Numbered from the stretch's first letter, positions 43,115-52,011 are shown. The stretch is 64,000 nt of DNA from Thalassolituus sp. UBA1087 (GCA_002314145.1 DCCG01000019.1:1-64000); one strand, 5' to 3'. A program made the numbers and translations. The notes: generated from the letters alone by a model not told the origin.

Positions 43115-43254
43115 TCCCAGGGGGTGGCGCTGCAGAATAGTCTGACAGCGTCTGAGATGCCTGACAGTTTACTGCGCACCGTGATTCAATCACCGGCGCA
43201 GTGAATGGCGAACCCCTAGAACCTGATCCGGTTAGTACCGGCGTAGGAATGGGG
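43115..43254 (+). promoter_or_regulatory. TPP (thiamine pyrophosphate) riboswitch
   Basis: THI-element landmarks in order: GGGGGTGGCGC, the pyrimidine-sensing CTGAGA (43152-43157), a long variable arm, ACCCCTAGAACCTGATCCGG, then TTAGTACCGGCGTAGGAA, closing with P1 pairing TCCCA (43115-43119) to TGGGG (43250-43254). High TPP is expected to switch off the downstream operon, whose genes are all fit for thiamine uptake. Confidence 0.95.
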
Positions 43255-43441
43255 GCGGTTATAACAACAAACCGGTCAACGTCTGGCGCGGTCCGGATGT
43301 CCGGCCCGCGTTTTACGGTCAACGTTGAGCGCAGGTTTCGTAATTCTCTTATAACCGCATCGCAATCGAGAGACGGACCTTGTCCGTCCCTACGCAAGTA
43401 GCCGGGTCTTTTCTTAATGCACTATCTAAGGAACGACCCTG
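43255..43441 (+). promoter_or_regulatory. Structured leader between the TPP aptamer and the TonB receptor
   Basis: 187 bases with a perfect long-range inverted repeat GCGGTTATAA (43255-43264) / TTATAACCGC (43349-43358), a direct repeat beginning CGGTCAACGT (43273-43289, 43316-43332), a 7-bp hairpin GACGGAC/GTCCGTC (43372-43388), and GGGTC/GACCC (43404-43408, 43435-43439), which would enclose the AAGGAA ribosome site. The last could be the translational switch. No T-run terminator. Confidence 0.5.
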
Positions 43442-45544
43442 ATGAAATACCACGCTTTATCCCTGATCTGCCTTGCAGTTCCCCTGACGCTGCCGGCCTA
43501 TGCAGACGACCACGCAGCAGACAAGCACACAGACGAGGCCGCACTGGATACGCAGACGGTCACCGCCGATTTCCGCAAAACCGACGTACAGCAGATTCCC
43601 GAGGCCGTCACGGTAGTGGGCAGCGAACAGATTGACGCCCGCTCCGCCGAGCATCTGGAACAGGTGCTGAGTTTTGCCCCCAACGTTAACTTCGCTTCCG
43701 GTGCTTCCCGCGGCCGTTACTTTCAGATCCGTGGCATCGGTGAGCGCAGCCAGTTCACCGACCCGGTTAATCCGTCGGTGGGTGTATTGATTGACGGCAT
43801 CGATATGACGGGTTTAGGTGCTGCCGCCACGCTGTTCGATGTACAGCAGGTGGAAGTTCTGCGCGGCCCGCAGGGCACCCGTTTCGGTGCTAACGCTCTG
43901 GCTGGCATGATTAATATCACCAGCACAGAACCCACCAAAGACGTCAGCGGTTATGCGTCGGCCAAAGCCGGCACTTATTCCTCTTACGGCATTGGCGGTG
44001 CGGTTTCCGGCAGTTTAAGCGACAGCGTTCAGGCGCGTATTGCGGTGCACGGTTTTGAGTCCGATGGTTATATGGAAAATGATTTTCTCAATAAAGACGA
44101 TACCCAGAATTACGACGAGAAAATCGCCCGCGCCAAGCTGAACTGGCAGCCATCAGACAGCAGCGAATTAAAACTGACGCTGCTGTACGCCGATATTGAT
44201 AACGGCTACGACGCGTTTACGTTTGATAACAGCCGCCATACCTTATCGGACGAGCCCGGCAACGACAGCCAGGACACCAGTGCATTGTCACTGGCGTGGA
44301 ATCAGGATATTAATTCCGCACTGCGTTTTGAAAGTACCTTCAGTGCCAGTAACAGCAGTGCGGAATACAGTTACGACGAAGACTGGGCATATCTGGGAAT
44401 GCACCCTGATGAGTACTCTTCTTTTGATCAGTATCTGCGTGATTACGACCGCAACAGTATTGACCTGCGTTTATTGTCCGGCGTGGACGGCCGTCTGTTT
44501 GCCGACACTACTGACTGGGTGGTGGGTGTTTATTACATGAACCGCGGCGAAGATATGAAACGTCATTACACATACAACACGGGCCCTTACCGCAGTGAAC
44601 TGGATATCACCTCCGCTTCCGTTTACGGCGAAATGAAAACCTGGTTTTCTCCGGCGTTGAGTCTGACTTATGGCCTGCGCGCCGAGCAATGGCAGAATGA
44701 TTTTAACGACAACGCCGGTATCGATGACGACACCGACGAAACCCTGTATGGCGGTAAAATCATACTGGAAGGGCTGCTCGCCAATGACCATCTGGCCTAT
44801 CTGTCTTTGGCCAGGGGCTATAAATCCGGTGGTATTAATACCGATCCGGATATTTCAGAAGACAACCGCATCTTTGATACCGAGTTTAATAATACCGCTG
44901 AACTGGGCCTGAAATCTTCGTTACTGAACGACGATCTGCACACCCGTATTGCGGCTTTTTATATCCAGCGTAAAGATCAGCAGGTCAAAAGTTCTTATGC
45001 GATTCAGAACCCGGATAACAGCATTACCTTTCAGGATTATCTGGCTAACGCAGCGGAAGGTAAAAACTATGGTCTGGAACTGGAAAGCCGCTGGGATCTT
45101 TCTGAACGCCTGAACTGGATGCTCAGCTATGGCTGGCTGCAAACGGAATTTGTTGATTACCACTACGATACGGCCGATGGCGAATACAACAAAGACGGTC
45201 GTCAGCAATCCCATGCGCCGCAATACAGCCTGGCAACGGCGGTGAATTACGATCTGACCAACGCACTGTCATTCCGTATTGAGAGTGAAGCCAAAGACAG
45301 TTTTTATTTTTCTGACAGCCATGATGAGCAGGCTAAATCTTACGTGCTCTGGCACGCGCGCGTTGCTTACCGCATCAGCCAGCTGGAGCTGGCATTCAGC
45401 GGCCGTAACCTGACGGATGCGGACGTGGAAACCCGTGGCTTCGGTGGCTTTGGTAACGATCCGCGCGATGGCTATGCTGAACACAGATATGTACAGCTGG
45501 GTGAACCACGTACCTTTATGGCTGAAGCAAAATACACATTTTAA
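43442..45544 (+). CDS. TonB-dependent outer-membrane receptor, probably for thiamine
   Basis: 700 residues. Signal peptide MKYHALSLICLAVPLTLPAY-ADD; TonB-box-like TQTVTA; plug domain about 45-170 with RGIGERSQF, VGVLIDGIDMTG and VEVLRGPQGTRFGANALAGM; then a 22-strand barrel ending in AEAKYTF with the C-terminal Phe. The substrate is inferred from the TPP riboswitch just upstream and the thiamine genes downstream. Receptors of this kind are known in riboswitch regulons of marine gammaproteobacteria. Confidence 0.9.
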   Translation: MKYHALSLICLAVPLTLPAYADDHAADKHTDEAALDTQTVTADFRKTDVQQIPEAVTVVGSEQIDARSAEHLEQVLSFAPNVNFASGASRGRYFQIRGIGERSQFTDPVNPSVGVLIDGIDMTGLGAAATLFDVQQVEVLRGPQGTRFGANALAGMINITSTEPTKDVSGYASAKAGTYSSYGIGGAVSGSLSDSVQARIAVHGFESDGYMENDFLNKDDTQNYDEKIARAKLNWQPSDSSELKLTLLYADIDNGYDAFTFDNSRHTLSDEPGNDSQDTSALSLAWNQDINSALRFESTFSASNSSAEYSYDEDWAYLGMHPDEYSSFDQYLRDYDRNSIDLRLLSGVDGRLFADTTDWVVGVYYMNRGEDMKRHYTYNTGPYRSELDITSASVYGEMKTWFSPALSLTYGLRAEQWQNDFNDNAGIDDDTDETLYGGKIILEGLLANDHLAYLSLARGYKSGGINTDPDISEDNRIFDTEFNNTAELGLKSSLLNDDLHTRIAAFYIQRKDQQVKSSYAIQNPDNSITFQDYLANAAEGKNYGLELESRWDLSERLNWMLSYGWLQTEFVDYHYDTADGEYNKDGRQQSHAPQYSLATAVNYDLTNALSFRIESEAKDSFYFSDSHDEQAKSYVLWHARVAYRISQLELAFSGRNLTDADVETRGFGGFGNDPRDGYAEHRYVQLGEPRTFMAEAKYTF

Positions 45545-45590
45545 TGAATCACACAGCAGGGTGTCTCACCCTGCTTAACCGGAGAACACC

Positions 45591-45857
45591 ATGGAAATTT
45601 CTGCAGAAATCAGCAAGTACCCGTTGGCGGATGATTACCTTCCTTATATTAAAGGCTTTATTGACCGCCTGAATCAGGTGGAAGGGTTAAGCGTCGTCAC
45701 CAACACCATGAGCACTCAGATTTTTGGTGACTATGATCTGGTGATGGATACCTTAAAAACGGAAATCAAAGCCAGCTGGGAAGAATTTGGCCGCGCCATC
45801 TTCGTAGTCAAATACATCGCCCGTAATCTTGATCCGGCGTTAAACCCTCATGGCTGA
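45591..45857 (+). CDS. Thiamine-binding (YkoF/MTH1187-like, DUF77) small protein
   Basis: 88 residues with a GGAGAA site seven bases before the ATG. Single domain starting MEISAEISKYPLADDYLPYI, with a ferredoxin-like pattern and GDYDLVMDTLKTEI. Similar to the MTH1187/YkoF family that binds thiamine or its pyrimidine part. No signal peptide, so it probably acts in the cytoplasm as a carrier or sensor. 46 bp after the receptor and 31 bp before pnuT. Confidence 0.82.
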   Translation: MEISAEISKYPLADDYLPYIKGFIDRLNQVEGLSVVTNTMSTQIFGDYDLVMDTLKTEIKASWEEFGRAIFVVKYIARNLDPALNPHG

Positions 45858-45888
45858 GGGTCTTTAATCTCAACCAACGGACACTGTT

Positions 45889-46563
45889 ATGAATGATATT
45901 TTAACCGGGATTCAGCAGGCCGCGGTGGCCATGAGTATCTGGGAAATCATTGCTGTGGCACTGGGCATTGCCTACCTCCTGCTGGCGATGAAGCAGAATA
46001 TTCTGTGTTGGTATGCCGCTTTTTTCAGCACCATCATTTTTATCTGGCTGTTCTGGGATGTCAGCCTGTTGATGGATTCAGCACTCAATGTGTACTACCT
46101 CATTATGGCGGTGTACGGTTGGTGGCAATGGCGCCGCGGGGTGACACAGCCGGAGTTGCCTATTTCTGTGTGGTCCGCGCGCCGGCATCTGCTGGTTATC
46201 GCCGGCGTGATAGCCGCCAGCCTGGTCAGTGGCTGGCTGCTCAGCCATTACACCTCAGCGGCTTACCCGTACTGGGATTCTTTTACCTCCTGGGGCGCGG
46301 TGGTAACCACTTATATGGTGGCCAGAAAAGTGCTGGAAAACTGGCTCTACTGGATCGTCATCGATACCATCGCCGGTATTCTTTATTTTAATAAAGAGCT
46401 GTATTTAACCTCAGCCCTGATGGTGGTGTATGTGATTCTGGTGATTATCGGCTGGTTCCGCTGGCTGCCCCAATACAAAGCGCAGAACCGCCATGACAAC
46501 CCGGATAGCGATCATAAACTGGCCACCCCGGCGGCCTGGCAGGTAGGTGAAAAACTTCCTTGA
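45889..46563 (+). CDS. pnuT: PnuT, PnuC-family thiamine transporter
   Basis: 224 residues, about seven membrane helices. PnuC-family motif NVYYLIMAVYGWWQW at about residues 66-80, and the second-repeat block WLYWIVIDTIAGILYFNKEL. PnuC relatives act as vitamin facilitators that depend on phosphorylation for trapping. Assigned to thiamine (PnuT) because the TPP riboswitch, a thiamine-binding protein and a kinase share the operon. Overlaps the kinase start by four bases. Confidence 0.92.
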   Translation: MNDILTGIQQAAVAMSIWEIIAVALGIAYLLLAMKQNILCWYAAFFSTIIFIWLFWDVSLLMDSALNVYYLIMAVYGWWQWRRGVTQPELPISVWSARRHLLVIAGVIAASLVSGWLLSHYTSAAYPYWDSFTSWGAVVTTYMVARKVLENWLYWIVIDTIAGILYFNKELYLTSALMVVYVILVIIGWFRWLPQYKAQNRHDNPDSDHKLATPAAWQVGEKLP

Positions 46564-47414
46564 TTGAACATATTCTGGCCGACTGGCCATTATGGGGGCT
46601 GAACACGTCAGCCCCGTCTATGGCGCAGGTAAAAACGCTGCCGGGTGGGCTGACCAACCGCTGTTTTCTGTTGTCGCTGGAGGGCGGGCCGGATGCCGGT
46701 CAATATGTGCTGAGAGTGGAAGGCAAAAACTCAGCAGCCCTGGATATCAACCGTGAAGCGGAATATGCCGTCCATCAGATGGCTGCCGCGAAAGGACTGA
46801 CTCCCGCTATTGTCTGCCGCCCGGTTGATAAACATTACTGGATTCGCCGCTATGTCCCCGGGCGCACTCTGACAGACGATGATCTGACGCCAGCGCGTAT
46901 CCGCCGGATGCTGGATAAACTGCAGAGCCTGCATCATGCCACAGTCCCGGCAGGCGTTCCGCACCTCAGCGTGACCGATAAAGCCGGGTATTATTGGGAC
47001 ATGCTCTCAGCGCAGGGAACCCCGGCCTGTATTCTGGATATGCGCGCCCCACTGCAACAGTGCATGCATGCCATGCCGGATCAGCGCCGCAGTCTGTGCC
47101 ACATGGACCCGCTACCCGCCAACTGGATCGAAAATGACGCCGGAGAACTGATATTGCTGGACTGGGAATACGCCGCCATCGGCCATCCGCTGTGGGACAT
47201 CGCTGCATTGTTTCAGGCCGCCGGCCTCAGCCAGGAACAGGAGCACAGCCTGCTGCTGGACGGGCTCAATCAGAAATACAACGCCAGCTGGCGTCAGGCC
47301 AAACGTCAGATGCAGTATCTGTCGGTGTTATGGTATGGCGCGCAGAGGCTGTGGTCTGCTGAGCACCTGGCACAGGAGCTCAGTGCTCTGCAGAACGGCG
47401 CACCAGCAGCTTAG
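46560..47414 (+). CDS. Thiamine/choline-kinase-like phosphotransferase (APH fold)
   Basis: 284 residues, TTG start inside the pnuT stop (TTGA overlap). APH/choline-kinase fold: GGLTNRCFLL nucleotide loop, Brenner motif CHMDPLPANWI (catalytic Asp and Asn), LLDWEYAAIGHPLWDIA metal motif. By context it should phosphorylate thiamine entering through PnuT, trapping it. ThiK of E. coli is the closest functional parallel. Its last 35 bases overlap the convergent thrB. Confidence 0.82.
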   Translation: MIEHILADWPLWGLNTSAPSMAQVKTLPGGLTNRCFLLSLEGGPDAGQYVLRVEGKNSAALDINREAEYAVHQMAAAKGLTPAIVCRPVDKHYWIRRYVPGRTLTDDDLTPARIRRMLDKLQSLHHATVPAGVPHLSVTDKAGYYWDMLSAQGTPACILDMRAPLQQCMHAMPDQRRSLCHMDPLPANWIENDAGELILLDWEYAAIGHPLWDIAALFQAAGLSQEQEHSLLLDGLNQKYNASWRQAKRQMQYLSVLWYGAQRLWSAEHLAQELSALQNGAPAA

Positions 47415-48324
47415 TCATAAACTCCGCCGGGTCTTTCTGCAGGGCCATTTCCCCCTGGGTCTGCTGTTGAATCCGGCGGGTCAGCAGACGGCTCAGCCAG
47501 AAGCGCAGTGCCGCACCACGCAGCATTAAATTCCAGTTGTTAAGTTCATCGGCGGTGAGTTCGCGCACCTCACTGTATCCCTGCTGTAAGGCTTCGGCGC
47601 AGCCGGCTTTCCATTCCCCCTGTTCATTGCAGCACCAGTCGTTGGCAATAATGGCGAGGTCGTAAAGGAAGGTGCCTTCACAGGCGTTATACAGGTCAAG
47701 AATGGCACTGGCATTGCCGTCGGCATCAAACAGGGCGTTATCATGAAACAGATCGCCGTGAATCCAGCCATGGGGCAGGGTCAGCCACTGTTCGCGATGG
47801 GCCTGCTGGAATGCCAGCTCTTCATCCAGAATGGCCTGCTGCTCAGCACTCAGGTCCGACTTTAATTCCGGGCTGATATTGATCCACCAGTCGAAACCGC
47901 GGGAGTCTGCGCGGCGCGGATGCAGATCATCCGCCGCCAGGTGCAGCTCCGCCAGCGCCCGGCCAATAGCACGGCAATGCTGCGGCCGGGGATCGGCAAT
48001 GTGCGATCCGGACAGTCGCTGACAGAGAATGGCCGGCTTATGTTTGAGGTCATGCAGCCAGATATCATTATGATCAATCAGTGGCGCCGGCACATTCAGC
48101 CCACGACGGCCGAGGTGACGCGCCAGACGCACAAAGTCGCGCACTTCGTCGGTATGATGATGCTCAAACAGAGTAAGTACATACTCACCGGTTGAGGTGG
48201 TCACAAAGTAGTTAGTGTTTTCTATGCCTGCGGCGATACCCTGGTGCGAAACGAAGGTACCTAAATCAAACTGGGCGATAAAATCTGCGACGTCCTGATG
48301 GCTCAGGGTGGTGTATACCGACAT
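47380..48324 (-). CDS. thrB: Homoserine kinase ThrB (APH-fold type)
   Basis: 314 residues. The pseudomonad-type homoserine kinase: TLSHQDVADFIAQFDLG, then GIAAGIENTNYFVTT (nucleotide loop), LFEHHHTDEV, WIHGDLFHDNALFD (catalytic Asp) and LDLYNACEGTFLYDLAI. Makes O-phosphohomoserine for threonine synthesis. Its place near DUF2782 and polA is conserved in Pseudomonas. The next upstream gene on this strand is 146 bp away. Confidence 0.93.
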   Translation of the reverse strand: MSVYTTLSHQDVADFIAQFDLGTFVSHQGIAAGIENTNYFVTTSTGEYVLTLFEHHHTDEVRDFVRLARHLGRRGLNVPAPLIDHNDIWLHDLKHKPAILCQRLSGSHIADPRPQHCRAIGRALAELHLAADDLHPRRADSRGFDWWINISPELKSDLSAEQQAILDEELAFQQAHREQWLTLPHGWIHGDLFHDNALFDADGNASAILDLYNACEGTFLYDLAIIANDWCCNEQGEWKAGCAEALQQGYSEVRELTADELNNWNLMLRGAALRFWLSRLLTRRIQQQTQGEMALQKDPAEFMTKLLVRRSAEH

Positions 48325-48470
48325 GCAATATTCCGGAAACTTCTACAGGTAGAGGGATGGTAGACGGATCATGACGTGCTGAACAGACAAGGGCCGCTCC
48401 GGTGTCGCAATCAGATAACCGAAGCGGACGTTTGCGCCGGGTCTCCGCCTGACCACATGGCAAAGCGGGC

Positions 48471-48764
48471 TTACCAGCGGAAAATCACCCATTTGGGCAC
48501 GCGCATATTGGGGTTGTCCTTACGGACGAACTCACCACTTTCCTGCTCGGACGGGATCAGATAATACGCCGGGCCCTGCTTGGGTACGACTTTGATCTCG
48601 GACACCTCACCGTTTACCCGGAACTCATAATAGGTATTATCGCCGTCATTGCGGATGGTAATGGTTTCCGCCGGTTCAGCGGCGCTGGCGGCCACCGCGG
48701 TCAGCAGACTGATGCCCATCAGGGCTGAGGCCAGCAGGCCTTTCAGACGTTGTTGTGGCTTCAT
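48471..48764 (-). CDS. DUF2782 periplasmic protein
   Basis: 97 residues. Signal peptide (KGLLASALMGISLLTAVA...ASA-AE) and one small DUF2782 domain: ITIRNDGDNTYYEFRVNGE, IKVVPKQGPAYYLIPSE, PNMRVPKWVIFRW. Function unknown. The same gene lies beside thrB and polA in Pseudomonas. Probably cotranscribed with thrB and divergent from polA. Confidence 0.88.
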   Translation of the reverse strand: MKPQQRLKGLLASALMGISLLTAVAASAAEPAETITIRNDGDNTYYEFRVNGEVSEIKVVPKQGPAYYLIPSEQESGEFVRKDNPNMRVPKWVIFRW

Positions 48765-48845
48765 GGTAAACTCGCCTCAGTTTAAGAATTCAGTTCCGTC
48801 ATTGTACGTGCTCACAGGCGGAAACCCCAGTTCAGGAATGTATTC

Positions 48846-51626
48846 ATGTCAAAACCCGTTGTCCTGGTCGATGGTTCGTCCTACCTGTTCCGTGCTTTTC
48901 ACGCCATCCCGCTGCTGACCAATTCCAAAGGTCTGCACACCAATGCTGTGAAAGGCGTAATCAGTATGATCCGCAAACTGCAGAAAGATTTCGAAGACAG
49001 TCAGCTGATTGTGGTCTTCGATGCCAAAGGTAAAACCTTCCGCAGTGATATTTATCCGGAATACAAAGCCCACCGCCCGCCGATGCCGGACGAGCTGCGC
49101 GAACAGATCGAGCCGATTCACAATATTATCCGTGCCATGGGGCTGCCACTGCTGATCATTGACGGTGTCGAAGCCGACGACGTGATCGGCACTCTGGCCG
49201 CTCAGGCCATTGATCATGATCTGCCGGTGGTGGTGTCCACGGGTGATAAAGATATGGCGCAGCTGGTTAACAGCCATGTAACCCTGATCAACACCATGAC
49301 CGACACCACCATGGATGTGGACGGCGTGAAAGAAAAATTCGGCGTCCCGCCGGAACATATCATCGACTATCTCGCCTTAATGGGTGACAAGGTCGATAAC
49401 ATTCCCGGCGTGCCGAAGGTCGGTGAAAAAACTGCGGTTGGACTGGTGGCCGGGCTGGGTAGCCTGGAAGATATTTACGCCAACCTCGACGAGGTAAAAA
49501 CACTGGATTTCCGCGGCGCCAAAACGCTGGCACCGAAACTGGAAGAGCACAAAGAACAGGCGTTTTTATCCAAAGAACTGGCCACCATTAAATGCGATGT
49601 TGAGCTGGAATTCGGTTTAAGTGACGTTAAAAGTACTGAAACCGATAAAGATGCCCTGCTGGAATTATTCCGTAATATGGAATTTAAGGCCTGGATTGCC
49701 GAACTCAGTGGCGACGCCCCGGCCGCGAAAAAATCCACCTCAGCCAGCAATAACGACGGCTCCGTCCCTGGTGCGGATATTGAACTGCCGCCAGCGTTCG
49801 AGGGCGACGTTGAATACGCCATTGTGTATGAACAAAAAGATCTCGATGCCTGGCTGGAAAAACTGAAAGCTGCTGAGCTGTTTGCCTTCGATACCGAAAC
49901 CACCTCCCTCAATTACAAAGAAGCCCGCATCGTCGGTCTGTCTTTTGCAGTGGAGGCCGGTAAAGCGGCCTACGTGCCAGTGGCACACGATGAAGTCTGC
50001 GTACCAGAGGGTAAAAACCAGCTGAACCGCGAAGACGTACTGGCACAGCTGAAGCCCATTCTGGAAAGCAGCGACCACAAAAAAGTCGGTCAGCATATGA
50101 AATACGATATGCATGTGCTGGCCAATCACGGTATTCATATGCGCGGCGTGCAGTACGACACCATGCTGGAATCTTATATTCTTGATTCCGTCGCCACCCG
50201 CCACGATATGGACAGCCTGTCGCTGAAATATCTGGGCCATAAAACTATATCGTTTGAAGAAATCGCCGGTAAAGGCGCCAAACAGCTGACCTTTAATCAG
50301 ATCGCCATCGATACTGCCGGTCCTTATGCTGCCGAAGACGCCGATATTACTCTGCGTCTGCATCAGCACCTGTGGCCACAGCTGGAAAAAACCGGACGCT
50401 TAAAAGAGGTGTTTGAAGATATTGAAATGCCGGTCATGCCGGTGCTGTTTGCAATGGAAGAAAACGGTGCCTTAATCGATGCCGATAAACTGCACGAACA
50501 GAGCCAGCAGATTGACGTGCGCCTGCAGGAACTGGAACAGGAAGCCCATAACGAAGCCGGCCAGGTCTTTAATTTAGGTTCGCCGAAACAGCTGGCCGAA
50601 ATTCTGTTTGAAAAACAGAAGCTGCCGGTGAAAAAGAAAACCCCCAAAGGCGCACCATCCACCGCGGAAGAAGTGCTGCAGGAACTGGCCGACGATGGTT
50701 ATGATCTGCCCCGTTTAATTCTGGAAAACCGTGGCCTGGCGAAACTGAAAAGTACCTACACCGACAAACTGCCCACCATGATTGCAGCCGATACCGGCCG
50801 TGTGCACACGTCTTATCATCAGGCAGTGGCGGCTACGGGGCGTTTATCTTCCACCGACCCTAACTTGCAGAACATTCCGGTACGCTCCGAACAGGGCCGT
50901 AAAATCCGTCAGGCCTTTATTGCCCCGCACGGGTACAAACTGGTCGCGGCAGACTACAGCCAGATTGAACTGCGTATTATGGCGCATTTATCAGGTGATA
51001 AAGGCCTGCTGGACGCCTTCGCGCAAGGTCGTGATATTCACCGCGCCACCGCCGCCGAGGTATTTGATACCGCAGAAGACGAGGTGACCGATAATCAGCG
51101 CCGTGCTGCCAAAGCCATCAACTTCGGTTTGATTTATGGTATGTCAGCCTTTGGGCTGGCGAAACAGATTGGCGTCGGCCGGGGTGAAGCGCAGGAATAC
51201 GTTAATCTGTATTTTCAACGCTACCCGGGGGTGCGTGATTATATGGATAACACCCGAGAGCAGGCCAAAGAAAATGGCTTCGTCGAAACCATTTTCGGCC
51301 GCCGCTTATACCTGCCGGAAATCCGCAGTAAAAATGCACCACGTCGCCAGCACGCTGAGCGCACGGCGATCAACGCCCCCATGCAGGGCAGTGCCGCCGA
51401 CATCATCAAACGTGCCATGATACAGGTATACCAGTGGCTGCCGGAGAGTGGCTGCGATGCCCGTATGTTAATGCAGGTACACGATGAATTAATTCTGGAA
51501 GTAAAAGAAGATCAGGCAGAAAAATTCGCCACCGAACTGAAAGCACAGATGGAAACGGCGGCCGAATTAGCCGTACCTCTGGAGGTTGATGCCGGTATTG
51601 GCGATAACTGGGAACAGGCGCACTAA
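48846..51626 (+). CDS. polA: DNA polymerase I
   Basis: 926 residues (E. coli 928). 5'-3' exonuclease domain (about 1-290; VDGSSYLFRAFHAIP, VVSTGDKDMAQLV, GVPKVGEKTA). 3'-5' exonuclease (about 320-510) with FDTETTSL keeping the DxE metal residues, so proofreading looks intact. Polymerase domain (about 520-926) with motif A DYSQIELRIMAHLS, motif B RRAAKAINFGLIYGMS and motif C VHDELILEV. The last 60 bp reappear, diverged, about 390 bp downstream. Confidence 0.97.
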   Translation: MSKPVVLVDGSSYLFRAFHAIPLLTNSKGLHTNAVKGVISMIRKLQKDFEDSQLIVVFDAKGKTFRSDIYPEYKAHRPPMPDELREQIEPIHNIIRAMGLPLLIIDGVEADDVIGTLAAQAIDHDLPVVVSTGDKDMAQLVNSHVTLINTMTDTTMDVDGVKEKFGVPPEHIIDYLALMGDKVDNIPGVPKVGEKTAVGLVAGLGSLEDIYANLDEVKTLDFRGAKTLAPKLEEHKEQAFLSKELATIKCDVELEFGLSDVKSTETDKDALLELFRNMEFKAWIAELSGDAPAAKKSTSASNNDGSVPGADIELPPAFEGDVEYAIVYEQKDLDAWLEKLKAAELFAFDTETTSLNYKEARIVGLSFAVEAGKAAYVPVAHDEVCVPEGKNQLNREDVLAQLKPILESSDHKKVGQHMKYDMHVLANHGIHMRGVQYDTMLESYILDSVATRHDMDSLSLKYLGHKTISFEEIAGKGAKQLTFNQIAIDTAGPYAAEDADITLRLHQHLWPQLEKTGRLKEVFEDIEMPVMPVLFAMEENGALIDADKLHEQSQQIDVRLQELEQEAHNEAGQVFNLGSPKQLAEILFEKQKLPVKKKTPKGAPSTAEEVLQELADDGYDLPRLILENRGLAKLKSTYTDKLPTMIAADTGRVHTSYHQAVAATGRLSSTDPNLQNIPVRSEQGRKIRQAFIAPHGYKLVAADYSQIELRIMAHLSGDKGLLDAFAQGRDIHRATAAEVFDTAEDEVTDNQRRAAKAINFGLIYGMSAFGLAKQIGVGRGEAQEYVNLYFQRYPGVRDYMDNTREQAKENGFVETIFGRRLYLPEIRSKNAPRRQHAERTAINAPMQGSAADIIKRAMIQVYQWLPESGCDARMLMQVHDELILEVKEDQAEKFATELKAQMETAAELAVPLEVDAGIGDNWEQAH
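51564..51623 (+). repeat. polA 3' end, copy 1 of a 60-bp duplication
   Basis: The functional copy, within polA. By eye about 53 of 60 bases match 51952-52011 without gaps. Confidence 0.85.
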
Positions 51627-51677
51627 TTTCATCGTCCGCTCCGATACGCCGCAGGAGCTGTCCACTTCTGCTGCATT

Positions 51678-51726
51678 TCTCGTTCCCACGAGGGAGCATG
51701 GGAACAATAAAAAAACAGGAACGAGA
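51678..51726. repeat. REP-like nested palindrome after polA
   Basis: Outer 9-bp inverted repeat TCTCGTTCC / GGAACGAGA and inner 7-bp repeat GTTCCCA (51682-51688) / TGGGAAC (51699-51705). It resembles the CGTTCCCACG...GTGGGAAC elements scattered in many gammaproteobacterial genomes. No T-run of terminator type on the plus strand. Confidence 0.6.
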
Positions 51727-51789
51727 AAAAACAGGAACAAGGAAACGGGAAAGCGTAAGAGCGAAAAAGCCCGTTAACGTTAAGCAGAA

Positions 51790-51951
51790 TTAAAGCTGCA
51801 TCAGTTTATCATTCAGCACCAGCCAGCCTGCCGGGTCTTTAATCACCTCATCAACATCTGTTGCATGCCATATTTTATCCAGCCCCCGGTTTTTAAATAA
51901 TTCATACATCATCATCGAAGCCGGGCCTGCTTTGCTCTTATCTCCGAATCC
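51790..51951 (-). pseudogene. 3' remnant of an unknown gene
   Basis: A minus-strand frame of about 54 codons ending in TAA at 51790, closed upstream by an in-frame stop at 51955-51957. The peptide reads like real protein: GDKSKAGPASMMMYELFKNR, then GLDKIWHATDVDEVIKDPAG and WLVLNDKLMQL. I do not recognise the family. It breaks off where the polA-like copy begins, so it looks like a truncated C-terminus. A 41-residue small protein from MMMYELF is the alternative, but there is no ribosome site. Confidence 0.5.
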
Positions 51952-52011
51952 GGATTAGCCGTACCACTGGAAGTTGATGCTGGTATTGGCGGGAACAGGG
52001 AACAGGCGCAC
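51952..52011 (+). pseudogene. Diverged second copy of the polA 3' end
   Basis: About 53 of 60 bases identical to 51564-51623. It translates as LAVPLEVDAGIGGNREQAHE against LAVPLEVDAGIGDNWEQAH in PolA. Several differences are silent third-base changes, so the copy probably came from a related polA rather than from a fresh local duplication. Confidence 0.75.
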
